From the NCBI RefSeq assembly GCF_016892605.1, contig NZ_JAFEMV010000001.1, positions 930,001-994,000 on the forward strand: a stretch of 64,000 nucleotides of DNA, given 5' to 3'. The notes below the pieces were generated by a model. That model was not told the origin of the DNA. It was given only the letters and a program-made list of their open reading frames with translations, and did no database searches. Numbering within the stretch: position 1 is the first letter of the stretch; each line of letters opens with the position of its first letter. This stretch comes from Desemzia sp. RIT 804. Lineage in GTDB: Bacteria > Bacillota > Bacilli > Lactobacillales > Carnobacteriaceae. Positions 17,624 to 25,778 of the stretch are shown here, in pieces. The translations under genes and the position numbers were made by a program.

Positions 17624-17893
17624 TTATTTTTTAGCATGATCAAAAAGATGCTCGTACATTGGGTTATACCCTTCTCGTTGACGATTTGTTAAGCGAATGC
17701 TGGTATAGTTTTCAACTAACATAGGAACCATATCATTAGTAGTCGACTTTTCTTCATTTTCTGGTTCTTCAATAAAAGGTATTAAAGTATTCAAACATAA
17801 CAATACATAAGGAGAAATCTTCGCAGTCTTTTTTGCTTTGAAGAACGAGTTGGAAACATCTTTCTGATTCGCTTTTTCGTTTGTATTTTCCAC
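17624..17893 (-). CDS. Small ParB/RHH-like plasmid protein
   Basis: An 89-aa basic protein. The part AKISPYVLLCLNTLIPFIEE, TTNDMVPMLVENYTSIRL, TNRQREGYNPMYEHLF has the order strand-helix-helix followed by a short helix. This resembles the C-terminal half of the ParB-like proteins at 2154 and 3457. That suggests an orphan centromere- or operator-binding protein, but similarity is weak and the call is inferred. No ParA gene is adjacent. Confidence 0.45.
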   Translation of the reverse strand: MENTNEKANQKDVSNSFFKAKKTAKISPYVLLCLNTLIPFIEEPENEEKSTTNDMVPMLVENYTSIRLTNRQREGYNPMYEHLFDHAKK

Positions 17894-17989
17894 TCCAAAT
17901 TGTTTTAACTCATTTTTTTGTTTTCTACTGAATGAGTGGGTGTACGACCGACGTCATTTGTTCCTTGTTAATGCCGATCAAAAACAAAA

Positions 17990-18016
17990 AAAACGTCGCG
18001 TTCGGCGTTTTTTTTG
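17990..18016. terminator. Hairpin with A- and T-runs
   Basis: AACG/CGTT and neighbouring bases around TCGCGTTCGG form a short hairpin between A8 and T8 runs. It may act in either direction. Confidence 0.4.
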
Positions 18017-18112
18017 CGTCTCAAACAGAATAAAAAGTCGTTGAGTTCTTGCTGCGTTCTTAATGGTTGTACATTATAACTCATTGAAATGGTCTCTCCT
18101 CTCACAAAACAG

Positions 18113-18150
18113 ATACATGATTTCGTTCATTATACCACGAAATCATGTAT
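18113..18150. repeat. 38-bp palindrome with 14-bp perfect arms, related to the 28-bp site family
   Basis: ATACATGATTTCGT and its exact complement flank a 10-base centre. The outer 9 bases equal those of the 28-bp direct-repeat family that starts 46 bp further on. It may mark the left end of the array or be an operator for a minus-strand promoter. Confidence 0.55.
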
Positions 18151-18195
18151 TGGACACCGGTATAAAAAAAGAACCCTATAGAGATAGGATTCTGG

Positions 18196-18223
18196 ATACA
18201 CGATTTTATGTAATTTCATGTAT
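18196..18223 (+). repeat. 28-bp dif-like site, copy 1
   Basis: Left arm ATACACGATTT, centre TATGTA, right arm ATTTCATGTAT. A short hairpin (AGAACCCTAT/ATAGGaTTCT) lies directly upstream. Confidence 0.7.
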
Positions 18224-18295
18224 TGATCAACCGTTACTGTTGCCACACGGACTCATTCAAGGAAAGTAGACAATAAGAAATTTGGCTTAAAAAAT

Positions 18296-18757
18296 ACTTC
18301 ACCTTTTTCTCTCGCCTCACATTTTACTCCGGACGATTATCGAGAGAAGATTAATCTGTATCGCTCGACATTCAAATCGACAGCACCAACGGCACAGATT
18401 GAAGCACCTTAACCTTATGCCATGGCGGATATTAATGTAGTGGTGGTTGCGCCAACGGATGAGGTAGCGGAGAGAATTTGGATCACAAAACAGCAAATGT
18501 TAGGGGATGTGCAGACTGGAAACCAGCGTTTACTGCAGCCGCCTGTGGAACCTGAAGAACTAGGAACAACACAAGAGAGAGCAATGATGGAAGCGATGTT
18601 CAGCATTAAAGCGGTCGGTTCTCCAGAAACTATACGTAAGCAATTGGAATAATTTGCGGAGTCCAGCGGGGCTAATGAACTGATTGTGGTGACCTATACC
18701 TTCGATCCGGAAGACAGAAAGCGATCGATGGAGCTGCTTGCTGATCTTTGGTTCTAA
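18296..18757 (+). pseudogene. C-terminal half of a luciferase-like monooxygenase
   Basis: In one frame the sequence reads PFSLASHFTPDDYREKINLY, then MADINVVVVAPTDEVAERIW, then FSIKAVGSPETIRKQLE and ANELIVVTYTFDPEDRKRS. This is the C-terminal part of bacterial LLM-class flavin-dependent oxidoreductases. The N-terminal barrel half is missing, and two in-frame TAA codons (18410 and 18650) interrupt it. The composition is more GC-rich than the neighbours, suggesting old transfer followed by decay. Confidence 0.75.
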
Positions 18758-18940
18758 ATCCTAGCGTGAATTGCGTATGTTTCGTTTGACGCACGGAACA
18801 CGGCACTGCATAAGAAAAATAACTTTTTGCTCATTGTTGATTAGGATCAATATTCTTCTGAGATATTTCTTCTATACTGTAGTCAAGTTGTTGAAGATGT
18901 TATCAGTGACTAAAATATAAAAAATATGGAGGAAACAAAG

Positions 18941-19627
18941 ATGAAAAAGAATTTTAAAAAGTTACTCGGAGTTACAGCAGTTGGCGCAGGTTTATTTTTA
19001 GCCAATCCACTGACTGCTGAAGCACACTGCGATACGGAACAAGGACCAGTCTATGACGCCCTCCAAACGTCTTTAGAGGAAAGAAGCTTTGACTATATCG
19101 CACATTGGGTGCCAGAAGCGGACGAAGCAGAATTAAAAACGTACTTTGAGCGTACAATGTCCGTGAAAAATAAAACAAAAGATGCAGAAATTAACGACTT
19201 AGCTGATGATTACCTCTTTGAAAACTTTGTCCGTATCCACCGTACTAGTGAAGGTGCTCCTTACACAGGAATCAGTCATGAGCCGGTTGATCCAGGAGTG
19301 GCAGCTGCTGATGAGAGTATCGAACAAGAAAGCTTAGCCCCATTAGAAGAAGCAGGCTTTGTGACCGATGACAACCGCGAACACGTCGAAGAAGTATTTA
19401 CTGACCTACTTGAAACCAAGATTTTTGAAACTGGTGATACAGAGGCAGGCCGTGCTTATGTTGAAAACTACGTCACGTTCACCCACTTATTCGAAGAAGG
19501 TCATGATGAAGCACATGAAGAAGAAGGACATAAAGAGGAACAGGACGCACATACTGAAGAAGTGAACGCAGAGTCAGAAGAAACAGAAGGCAACTGGTTT
19601 ACACAACTTTTTAGTGACTGGTTTTAA
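18941..19627 (+). CDS. Secreted DUF6448-type protein with His/Glu-rich tail
   Basis: A 228-aa protein. The ATG at 18941 is chosen because TGGAGGAAAC lies upstream. It has a signal peptide (KKLLGVTAVGAGLFLANPLTAEA), and the mature protein starts HCDTEQGPVYDAL. The pattern HWVPEADEAELKTYFERTM and ENFVRIHRTSEGAPYTG matches the DUF6448 family of exported proteins. The tail (about 185-215) is rich in His and Glu (EEGHDEAHEEEGHKEEQDAH), suggesting metal binding. Its function is not established. It stands alone. Confidence 0.75.
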   Translation: MKKNFKKLLGVTAVGAGLFLANPLTAEAHCDTEQGPVYDALQTSLEERSFDYIAHWVPEADEAELKTYFERTMSVKNKTKDAEINDLADDYLFENFVRIHRTSEGAPYTGISHEPVDPGVAAADESIEQESLAPLEEAGFVTDDNREHVEEVFTDLLETKIFETGDTEAGRAYVENYVTFTHLFEEGHDEAHEEEGHKEEQDAHTEEVNAESEETEGNWFTQLFSDWF

Positions 19628-19714
19628 TTAAATAAACATAAATCATACAAAAAAGAAGTTTTTTCAAGAAACTTATTTTTTGTTAGACAGCTCTCTTGTG
19701 TAGAGAGCATCTTA

Positions 19715-19861
19715 AAAATTGTTTCAAAACTATTGGTGCTCCCCACCAAACAACTGTTTTAGTTGCAGGTGATGACGCAGATGCTAAGAACCAAGTTTTC
19801 GTTGCTCTAGATGGCGCTGAAAAGATTAGCTGGAATAGTGGATTTGGACTTTTCAATTAAT
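19715..19861 (+). pseudogene. Fragment of an oxidoreductase-like protein
   Basis: A frame without start reads TIGAPHQTTVLVAGDDADAK, then NQVFVALDGAEK, and ends at TAA. The AGDDADAK stretch recalls NADPH-dependent F420-reductase-like proteins. It is too short for a firm call. A terminator-like hairpin (AACCG...CGGTT with T-run) follows at about 19873-19910. Confidence 0.35.
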
Positions 19862-19933
19862 TGTAAGTAATGGAACCGATCTACATTTTTGTAGAGCGGT
19901 TTTTTATTTGCGTTCTACTTACAATCCAGATAA

Positions 19934-19975
19934 AAAAGGACTCTGACGCTGTTTAAGCAGTAAAGTCCTTTTTTT
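19934..19975. terminator. Bidirectional terminator
   Basis: AAAAAAGGACT pairs with AGTCCTTTTTT around a 20-base loop. It would end the minus-strand flavoprotein gene. Confidence 0.65.
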
Positions 19976-19980
19976 AATCA

Positions 19981-20008
19981 ATGCATCATTTTGCTGGTTT
20001 TCATGTCT
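19981..20008 (+). repeat. Degenerate 28-bp dif-like site
   Basis: ATGCATCATTT, TGCTGG, TTTTCATGTCT matches the family mainly in the right arm (9 of 11). It follows a hairpin, as the better copies do. Confidence 0.35.
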
Positions 20009-20070
20009 CTTAAACGATTAACCCTTTTAGAAATATAGTAATTCATAATAACCAAACTTTTAATAAGAGA

Positions 20071-20448
20071 TTAAAGCAATTGTTTTTGAGATTCTACGGT
20101 AACTTCAAGTAATTTATTCATAAAGGGATAGTCCTCTTTCATTTGGTCAAACTCTTCGCCAGTATCGAGGAAACGTGCCCGTCCTTCAATTAAGAATCCT
20201 GTTCCTTGATAACCATTGAAACCTTCAACTTCTCGACTACCTAGAGTTAAGATAACTTTGTCGTTCTTTATCATATCTGCTTGAACGCTTGTAAATCCAG
20301 CGATTGGAGCTAAGATGCGTTCATCGTTAGTTATACGTAAATATGAGTTCCAAGTACAACGAACATGTGGGGTCTCACTGCTTCCCCATGATGTAACAGA
20401 AACCACACCCTCGTGTTTGATAACTTCAAAAAAAGTTTTACTTAACAT
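20071..20448 (-). CDS. Pyridoxamine 5'-phosphate oxidase-like flavoprotein
   Basis: A 125-aa small FMN-binding split-barrel protein of the PPOX family (KHEGVVSVTSWGSSETPHVRCTW, LAPIAGFTSVQADMIKNDKV, GFLIEGRARFLDTG). Members reduce or bind flavins, and many have unknown substrates. A ribosome binding site (GGAGG) is present. It sits alone between a degenerate and a good 28-bp site, as one cassette of the mosaic. Confidence 0.8.
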   Translation of the reverse strand: MLSKTFFEVIKHEGVVSVTSWGSSETPHVRCTWNSYLRITNDERILAPIAGFTSVQADMIKNDKVILTLGSREVEGFNGYQGTGFLIEGRARFLDTGEEFDQMKEDYPFMNKLLEVTVESQKQLL

Positions 20449-20708
20449 ATTTAGCCTCCTATATTGATCTATCGTATTTCATAAGAATTATACTCCTAAA
20501 CGAACATATGTTCAATAACTCCCTTTTTAACATAATTGCAAAATGATAAAGTTAACAATGGAGCTATATAAAACCTATTAGGCCATTTTGCGAATGATTC
20601 TGTAACTAATTTACCTTTAGCGATTAACTATCTACTTACAGTATTTTTTTCTTATGGAGTAGAGAATAAAATCAGATAAAAAACAACCTTGATTTAACAA
20701 GGTTTCAA
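20449..20708. other. Gene-free spacer
   Basis: No gene is seen. It contains the promoter region of the minus-strand flavoprotein gene; at its right end a hairpin (AACCTTG/CAAGGTT) leads into site copy 2. Confidence 0.4.
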
Positions 20709-20736
20709 ATACACGTTTTTAAGCAATTTCATGTAT
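20709..20736 (+). repeat. 28-bp dif-like site, copy 2
   Basis: Left arm ATACACGTTTT, centre TAAGCA, right arm ATTTCATGTAT; preceded by a hairpin AACCTTG...CAAGGTT. Confidence 0.75.
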
Positions 20737-20770
20737 ATGTAAATATAAAAGGAATGGAGAGTTGAAAAAT

Positions 20771-20860
20771 ATGTTCCAAAAATTAACTTATTCTACTAAA
20801 AAATTAATTGGATCTATATTTGATTTAATTTCTAGTATAGTAATTGTTCTATTACCTTAA
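20771..20860 (+). CDS. 29-aa amphipathic/hydrophobic peptide
   Basis: ATG follows GGAATGGAGAG with good spacing. The product MFQKLTYSTKKLIGSIFDLI+SSIVIVLLP has a basic N-terminus and a hydrophobic C-terminus. It is the only candidate gene between two 28-bp sites 246 bp apart. It could be a leaderless bacteriocin, a small toxin or a membrane peptide; no family is recognised. Confidence 0.4.
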   Translation: MFQKLTYSTKKLIGSIFDLISSIVIVLLP

Positions 20861-20954
20861 AAAATTTACCAAAAGAGAGATTAATAGACATTGAATTCAT
20901 GCGTTTTATTAGTTATAAAAAGGTAAAATAACTATTGATTTAACAATGTTTTAC

Positions 20955-20982
20955 ATACATGACTTTATCTAATTTCATGTGT
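20955..20982 (+). repeat. 28-bp dif-like site, copy 3
   Basis: Left arm ATACATGACTT, centre TATCTA, right arm ATTTCATGTGT; preceded by a weak hairpin TATTG...CAATG. Confidence 0.75.
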
Positions 20983-21046
20983 CTTCATAATCCCTAGACG
21001 ACAGAGAATAGAAAATTATCTTTATAAAATAATAGGAGAGTGAAAT

Positions 21047-21466
21047 GTGGAGATTAGAGTAGCAAATGACTTAGATTACCCTGCTTTAAGACGTATACAC
21101 TTAGAATCACGACGTAAAAGCTTTTATTGGATAGATCCAGAGGAAATGTCTTTAAAAGATTTTGATAAACACACTGTAGGAGAATTTATCATTTTAGCAG
21201 AAGAAAATTTTGAAATTCTTGGATTTGCTTCGTTACATTTACCAGATAATTTTATACATAACTTATTTATTCATCCTGATTTTTCAGGTAAAGGTATTGG
21301 CACCCAATTGATTAATGCCTCTATAAACAAAATGAATAAACCAATAGAGTTGAAGTGTGTATCTGAAAATAAAAAAGCTATGGAATCCTATGAAAATAAT
21401 GGCTGGAAAAAAGTTGTCGAAGAAGGTAATCCGAATGAAAAGTATTGGGTTATGGTGTATGAATAA
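21047..21466 (+). CDS. GNAT-family N-acetyltransferase
   Basis: A 139-aa acetyltransferase that would transfer acetyl from acetyl-CoA to an unknown amine. The CoA-binding motif A is visible (LFIHPDFSGKGIGTQLI, about residues 77-93), as is the C-terminal AMESYENNGWKK. The start is GTG at 21047, with AGGAGAG at good spacing; the overlapping ATG two bases earlier gives only five codons. It lies between site copy 3 and a terminator. Confidence 0.85.
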   Translation: MEIRVANDLDYPALRRIHLESRRKSFYWIDPEEMSLKDFDKHTVGEFIILAEENFEILGFASLHLPDNFIHNLFIHPDFSGKGIGTQLINASINKMNKPIELKCVSENKKAMESYENNGWKKVVEEGNPNEKYWVMVYE

Positions 21467-21550
21467 ATTATAGTCTATTTTATTAAGTTCTTACAGCTAT
21501 CTAAAATCTTGATTAAATACTATACTTACTGAAGAGAGAAATGATAGCTA

Positions 21551-21589
21551 AAAAAACTGACACCAGCACAGCACTGGGATCAGTTTTTT
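21551..21589. terminator. Terminator
   Basis: AAAAAACTGA pairs with TCAGTTTTTT, with inner CCAG/CTGG. It lies about 85 bp after the GNAT gene and may act in both directions. Confidence 0.7.
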
Positions 21590-21746
21590 ATTTAACCCTC
21601 TTTTTTTATTGTCTTTGAAATAAGGATTCAAGTTAAATGTTTTTAGCGCATATTAAGGATTTATATCGGTCTATTGTGTATTAATAATTTGGAAAATTCA
21701 ACTATTTTTTAACACTAGCTCCTTCGTAGAGACGTAGTTATAAAAA

Positions 21747-22109
21747 TTAAAAGAGTGTTGAAATTAAGGTTACTAGAGCTGGACCACCCTGTATAAAAAT
21801 AATTTTTTTACTACTTGTGACACTACCATATAAAGCAACAATTATAATGTAAACTAGTAGTAATCTTGTGACTTCAAGAGAATTTGGTGATAAAAATACA
21901 CCATAGAGCAATCCTAACCCAATTAATCCATTATATACTCCTTGGTTTTTGAGTAACACATTAAGTGACTTTTGACTTAATTCTTTCTGATCAATGTTGA
22001 ATATACGACTTGTCTTGCTAGAAATTGTAATGATTGTTTGAATATACATGATATAAAAAAACTCAATAGCAACAATCACCGTTAAAATAATAGACCATAT
22101 AGTCATCAC
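21747..22109 (-). CDS. DUF1304-family membrane protein
   Basis: A 120-aa protein with four hydrophobic segments (starting IWSIILTVIVAIEFFYIM and ending FIQGGPALVTLISTLF). The conserved NQGVYNGLIGLGLLYG is typical of DUF1304. It is the last gene of a four-gene minus-strand operon under a MarR regulator, abutting the monooxygenase gene with no gap. The family's function is unknown. Confidence 0.75.
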   Translation of the reverse strand: MMTIWSIILTVIVAIEFFYIMYIQTIITISSKTSRIFNIDQKELSQKSLNVLLKNQGVYNGLIGLGLLYGVFLSPNSLEVTRLLLVYIIIVALYGSVTSSKKIIFIQGGPALVTLISTLF

Positions 22110-22397
22110 TTATCCTCCAAATTCGAAAATTTTTAAGTCAGGTGCTTTTATGCTGTAATCAGCTACTTTACTAATAAAATTTTGTAGTAAAGGATTTTGA
22201 TTATGGATATCAATTGCAAATTGATCTTTCCAATTTTCTACCATAATGAAGGTATTTCTTTCTTCTAGGGATTCGTAAAGATTGTAGGCTAAACAACCTT
22301 CTTCTTTTCTAGTTTCTGAAATTAATTCTTTGGTGTCTGATAGAAAATTCTCGCGTTGATTCCCTTTGATAAAAAATGAGGCATTAATAACTTTCAT
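22110..22397 (-). CDS. Antibiotic biosynthesis monooxygenase (ABM)-type quinol monooxygenase
   Basis: A 95-aa dimeric ferredoxin-fold protein of the ABM/YgiN group (KGNQRENFLSDTKELISETR, EEGCLAYNLYESLEERNTFIMVENWKDQFAID). These small proteins act on quinones or are proposed to detoxify reactive quinoid compounds. Being placed between a nitroreductase and a membrane protein under MarR control fits a quinone/electrophile response, which is inference. Confidence 0.8.
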   Translation of the reverse strand: MKVINASFFIKGNQRENFLSDTKELISETRKEEGCLAYNLYESLEERNTFIMVENWKDQFAIDIHNQNPLLQNFISKVADYSIKAPDLKIFEFGG

Positions 22398-22414
22398 TTG
22401 ATCAGCTTCCTCTC

Positions 22415-23044
22415 TTATTTAAAAGTAGTGAATTCTTTTGCATCCAGTCGAATAGAATTATATCCTTCTTCTAATGCTTTACCAATGGATAGAATCATGA
22501 CCGGTACATAACGGTCTTTTTTTAATCCAAATGCTTCTGCTAATTTATCGGCTTCAAATCCACCAATAGGGTTCGTATCATATCCATGAGCACGTGCAAC
22601 AAGCATAAATTGCATAGCAGCTAAACTGGAATCAATTTTTACGACATCATTCATTTCTTCTCTAGTGAAGTTTTTGTAATAAGGGATGATTGCAGCTAAT
22701 TGTTCATCTCTCACTTTTGGAGACATTTTACCTTCAATTACTGCCTGATTATAAATTACTTCTCCATACTCATAACATTCCATATCTCCAAATATAAGTA
22801 TCATTGCTGAAGACGTATCATTTTGTCTTGTGTTGAAACGAATTAAAGGTTTCAATTTTTGTTTTTCTTCAGGACTCTCGACGACTACGAAACGCCAAGG
22901 CTGCATATTTACTGATGACGGTGCGATAGTTGATTTCTGAATCATTTCAAGCATTTCTTCATTAGAAATTTTGACACTTTCATCGTACAATCTGATAGAT
23001 TTTCTATTATAAGCGATATCTGAAAAATTATTATTTATTGTCAT
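22415..23044 (-). CDS. Nitroreductase-family protein
   Basis: A 209-aa FMN-dependent NAD(P)H oxidoreductase (AYNRKSIRLYDESVKI, IQKSTIAPSSVNMQPWRFVVVES, AMQFMLVARAHGYDTNPIGGFE, VMILSIGKA). Family enzymes reduce nitro compounds and quinones. It starts 2 bp after the MarR gene and is followed by the ABM monooxygenase. The operon is likely induced by electrophiles sensed by the regulator. Confidence 0.85.
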   Translation of the reverse strand: MTINNNFSDIAYNRKSIRLYDESVKISNEEMLEMIQKSTIAPSSVNMQPWRFVVVESPEEKQKLKPLIRFNTRQNDTSSAMILIFGDMECYEYGEVIYNQAVIEGKMSPKVRDEQLAAIIPYYKNFTREEMNDVVKIDSSLAAMQFMLVARAHGYDTNPIGGFEADKLAEAFGLKKDRYVPVMILSIGKALEEGYNSIRLDAKEFTTFK

Positions 23045-23046
23045 TT

Positions 23047-23463
23047 TTAAACCTCTTCTTTGATTAATTTTTTAAGCAATAGTCGTAATTGTTTCTCTTC
23101 TACAGAACTAAGTAGATGATATAAAGGATTTTGTGGTCTATCATGTTCTTTCTCACAGCTTTCAAGATCCATTTTTGCTTTTTCAGTAATTTCTACGAAA
23201 ATTTCTCGATTATTTTCTTTATTTCTTTCTCGAATCACATATTCTTTTTCTTCTAAAATTTTTAAATGTCTCGTAACAGCAGCACTATCAATATGTAACC
23301 TATGCTGTATTTGCTTTTGCGAACATTTTCCTGTTTCTTTAAGAAGCATCATTAATTCATACCTGGTCAAACTAAATCCAGTTACTTCCTCAAATTTGGA
23401 TGTCATTTCTTGGTTCGCAATCTTTATCTGATAAAGAAGACTACTAAATTCTTTAAGGTTCAA
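23047..23463 (-). CDS. MarR-family transcriptional regulator
   Basis: A 138-aa winged-helix repressor. The DNA-binding part reads LTRYELMMLLKETGKCSQKQIQHRLHIDSAAVTRHLKILEEKEYVIRE, a textbook MarR recognition region (shown here as motif, residues 31-78). It is first in the operon with the nitroreductase, ABM and DUF1304 genes. Two palindromes just upstream are likely operators, so the gene is probably autoregulated. Confidence 0.88.
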   Translation of the reverse strand: MNLKEFSSLLYQIKIANQEMTSKFEEVTGFSLTRYELMMLLKETGKCSQKQIQHRLHIDSAAVTRHLKILEEKEYVIRERNKENNREIFVEITEKAKMDLESCEKEHDRPQNPLYHLLSSVEEKQLRLLLKKLIKEEV

Positions 23464-23491
23464 ACTATACCTCCTTTTTTTTGCTCTACAA

Positions 23492-23521
23492 TTGACTAGT
23501 CAACAATTGACAAGTCAATTG
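23492..23521. promoter_or_regulatory. MarR operator pair
   Basis: TTGACTAGTCAA (23492-23503) is a perfect 12-bp palindrome. CAATTGACAAGTCAATTG (23504-23521) has 8-bp arms. Both lie 29-58 bp before the marR start. Palindromes of this size are typical of MarR dimer sites. Confidence 0.75.
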
Positions 23522-23773
23522 TAAAACAAAAATATCATTTTGTAAATAATAAAAAATAAATATAAACAATTAAAATTCTATTTTTTTAGTTGTGAGAGCC
23601 AGCCTAATTGTATTAATTACTTTAACATTGAACGGATTAGTTGCAAATGGAGTTGTTTTTGCTACTCTTTATTTCTGAACAACTAGAATGAAAAATACCT
23701 AATCAACCAGTTGGCAAATGCTATAAATGAGCAATTATCAAAAAAGAATAAATTATAAATTTTATATTCTTTT
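23522..23773. other. Gene-free spacer
   Basis: No gene is seen; the sequence is AT-rich and separates the MarR promoter from a degenerate 28-bp site. Confidence 0.4.
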
Positions 23774-23801
23774 TTACATGAAACTACTCAATTTAATGTA
23801 T
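23774..23801 (+). repeat. 28-bp dif-like site, degenerate copy
   Basis: TTACATGAAAC, TACTCA, ATTTAATGTAT, with one mismatch in the right arm and three or four in the left. It lies about 100 bp before the small RHH-like gene copy 2. Confidence 0.5.
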
Positions 23802-23902
23802 TTAAGTAAACACACTTACAAGTATATTTGTACTTGTAAGTGTAGGTAACACTGTTCAGCTTCTATCCGTTATTACTTATAATAAAACAGGAGGTGCCTA
23901 TT

Positions 23903-24058
23903 ATGCCATCAGCAAACGTTTATGTGTCCATTAATAGTTCTATTTTAATCCTTATTGAAGAAATGAAAGGGCATTTAGAAAAATAATTTCTAATTCAAGC
24001 TAATCAACAAGATATTATTGAAAATGCAATTATTTTCTTAAGTACTCAATCTAACTAA
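23903..24058 (+). pseudogene. Small RHH-like protein, copy 2, interrupted by TAA
   Basis: A 52-codon frame MPSANVYVSINSSILILIEE... has a TAA at codon 28 (23984-23986) and then continues FLIQANQQDIIENAIIFLST to a final stop. The related copy at 33614 has CAA at the same codon and is intact; copy 1 at 3279 has TAA there too. Ribosome binding site AGGAGGTG is excellent. The predicted fold is a ribbon-helix-helix DNA binder. Confidence 0.55.
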
Positions 24059-24172
24059 ATAGGTAAAAAAATTAGGCCCATTAAAATTTAATTCTAATTA
24101 GCGAAAAAAATCCATAACCTGAATAGGTTATGGATACCCCATATTTTTAAAAAAAATAAAGAACTTTCAAAA

Positions 24173-24200
24173 AAAGAACCTTGTTAATACAAGGTTCTTG
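24173..24200 (-). terminator. Hairpin linked to dif-like site copy 4
   Basis: AAGAACCTTGT and ACAAGGTTCTT pair around TAAT. On the minus strand a T-run follows, so it can end leftward transcripts. The same hairpin, more or less decayed, precedes most 28-bp sites. Confidence 0.65.
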
Positions 24201-24228
24201 ATACACGATTCTATACAATTTCATGTAT
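24201..24228 (+). repeat. 28-bp dif-like site, copy 4
   Basis: Left arm ATACACGATTC, centre TATACA, right arm ATTTCATGTAT. The outer six bases on each side are inverted (GATACA/TGTATC). Confidence 0.75.
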
Positions 24229-24321
24229 CGTATGTGTAAAATATAGAGTATTTCTTACTTACTTCTGAGATATAATAACAATAACTAAATGAGTAACTAT
24301 TGAATTCAATTGGAGGTCCTA

Positions 24322-24803
24322 ATGAAATTAAATCTATTGAAGTTTAAGGAAGATGATTTTGACTATTATTATCAACTTGTTTCAAATGATCGTGTTATGT
24401 CTCAAATCACTGAAAGAGCTATTCCCTATGAAGAAGCCAAAACAAATTTCAAAAAATTAGTAACCTATAATAAAAAAATAACAATTATGGTTCATACAAA
24501 ATATCTATAGATTTAGATCAAAAATTTATTGGACTTTCTCATTTAACTTTAAATGAAAAACAACCTAACGAAGCAGAAATAGGCTATATGATACTTCCAA
24601 AATATTGGGGAAGAGGTTATGGAACTGGTGTAGCAAATCAATTAATTGAGATAGCAAGTCGACTAGGGTTAGAGAAAATACAAGCTATCATTGATCCAGA
24701 AAACGTTGCTTCTAAAAAAAAATTAAGTAATCAAGGTTTCATATCTGAAATTGTATGTGAAATTGACGGATTGCCTGGAGAAATATTAAGTAAAAAATTA
24801 TAA
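24322..24803 (+). pseudogene. GNAT-family acetyltransferase, frameshifted
   Basis: The first frame (24322-24510) gives the N-terminal part FKEDDFDYYYQLVSNDRVMS. The second (from about 24485 to 24803) gives KFIGLSHLTLNEKQPNEAEI, GYMILPKYWGRGYGTGVANQ and DPENVASKKKLSNQGF, the CoA-binding and C-terminal parts of a RimJ/RimL-type acetyltransferase. The shift lies in an A7 run near 24474-24480. Either a recent inactivation or a sequencing slip in the run. Ribosome binding site GGAGG is intact. Confidence 0.75.
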
Positions 24804-24809
24804 TTTTCA

Positions 24810-24873
24810 TGTAAAAGAGTGAATAGTAAAAGATTTGTACTAGCAAGGTTTTTACTATTCACTCTTTTATCTA
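24810..24873. terminator. Terminator-like hairpin overlapping a site
   Basis: TAAAAGAGTGAATAGTAAAA pairs with TTTTACTATTCACTCTTTTA. The right arm runs into the degenerate 28-bp site. Confidence 0.65.
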
Positions 24874-24884
24874 ATTTAGTGTAT
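24857..24884 (+). repeat. 28-bp dif-like site, degenerate copy
   Basis: ATTCACTCTTT, TATCTA, ATTTAGTGTAT, best conserved in the centre and right arm. Preceded by a strong hairpin as in other copies. Confidence 0.45.
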
Positions 24885-24947
24885 TAGATCCTTTTACTTG
24901 AACCTAACGTTACGTAACGGTATATGGTAATTGTAGGGAGTGAAGAT

Positions 24948-25778
24948 ATGAAAAATTTAACTGGAAAAAAATATTTAACAGCTAATAAAACAGTTCGTAT
25001 TTATAAAGTAGAAATCCCTTGTGCCTCTGTCCCTTCTCATGTCACTAATTATTCTAATGATGAATTTAAACTATTCTGTACAAAGTTGCTAATTAGTGGG
25101 TGTTCAATGAAAGGGCTACTCAATGACTATCAACGTATTAGCATCCGAATGAAATTTCCAGGAACTTCAAATACAATTTCTATTAGTATTGAGGGCAGTG
25201 GTTTTGTAAACATTTTAGCTTCAGAACGTTTAGCGAGTTTAGAAACATCTGTAAGTAAATTAATGAGGAAAAAAGAAGCTATATTAACCGCAACGCAAGG
25301 AAGCAATAACTTTGGGCAATCTACTAGCACAATTCCATTTAATGAAACTGATCCTGATAAGATAATTCAGAATTATTTTCAACAAAGCGAACAGATTGAT
25401 ACTGCGTTTTACACTCATTCTTTTAAAGGACATTGGATAGGATATATGGTTCAAGCATTACCTGGTGCAGACGTTGGAGAAGTTGAAAAGATTATAAGTA
25501 ATCTAAAATCCTCTCACTCAGAAGGTCATTGGCAACAGTTTGAAGCAGATTGGCTATTCCTTACAAATTTCTTTTTCACTACAGAATGTTATTGTACAAA
25601 AGAAATGTATGGACAACTTTTATTGTCTTGGTCACACACTGACTTAATAGAGTCAATTGAAAATAGGCGTTCAGAAGAAATGGTTTGTACAAGTTGTGGG
25701 AAAAAATATCACTATACTCCAGAGGAATTATCGTTATTACTAGGAAGGGGCAGTATAACTCATGAAAGAAACATTTAG
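24948..25778 (+). CDS. Divergent Hsp33-like redox chaperone
   Basis: A 276-aa protein; the ATG at 24948 is chosen for GGGAG 9 bp upstream. The C-terminal part shows the Hsp33 zinc-switch pattern: CYC (Cys214, Cys216) and CTSC (Cys247, Cys250) in ECYCTKEMYGQLLLSW...MVCTSCGKKYHYTPEEL. The middle HWIGYMVQALPGADVGEVEKI also matches Hsp33. The N-terminal third is much less typical. Hsp33 is activated by oxidation and prevents aggregation. This gene overlaps the following MerR regulator gene by 17 bp, so the two are co-expressed. It is probably a paralogue, not the housekeeping hslO. Confidence 0.75.
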   Translation: MKNLTGKKYLTANKTVRIYKVEIPCASVPSHVTNYSNDEFKLFCTKLLISGCSMKGLLNDYQRISIRMKFPGTSNTISISIEGSGFVNILASERLASLETSVSKLMRKKEAILTATQGSNNFGQSTSTIPFNETDPDKIIQNYFQQSEQIDTAFYTHSFKGHWIGYMVQALPGADVGEVEKIISNLKSSHSEGHWQQFEADWLFLTNFFFTTECYCTKEMYGQLLLSWSHTDLIESIENRRSEEMVCTSCGKKYHYTPEELSLLLGRGSITHERNI

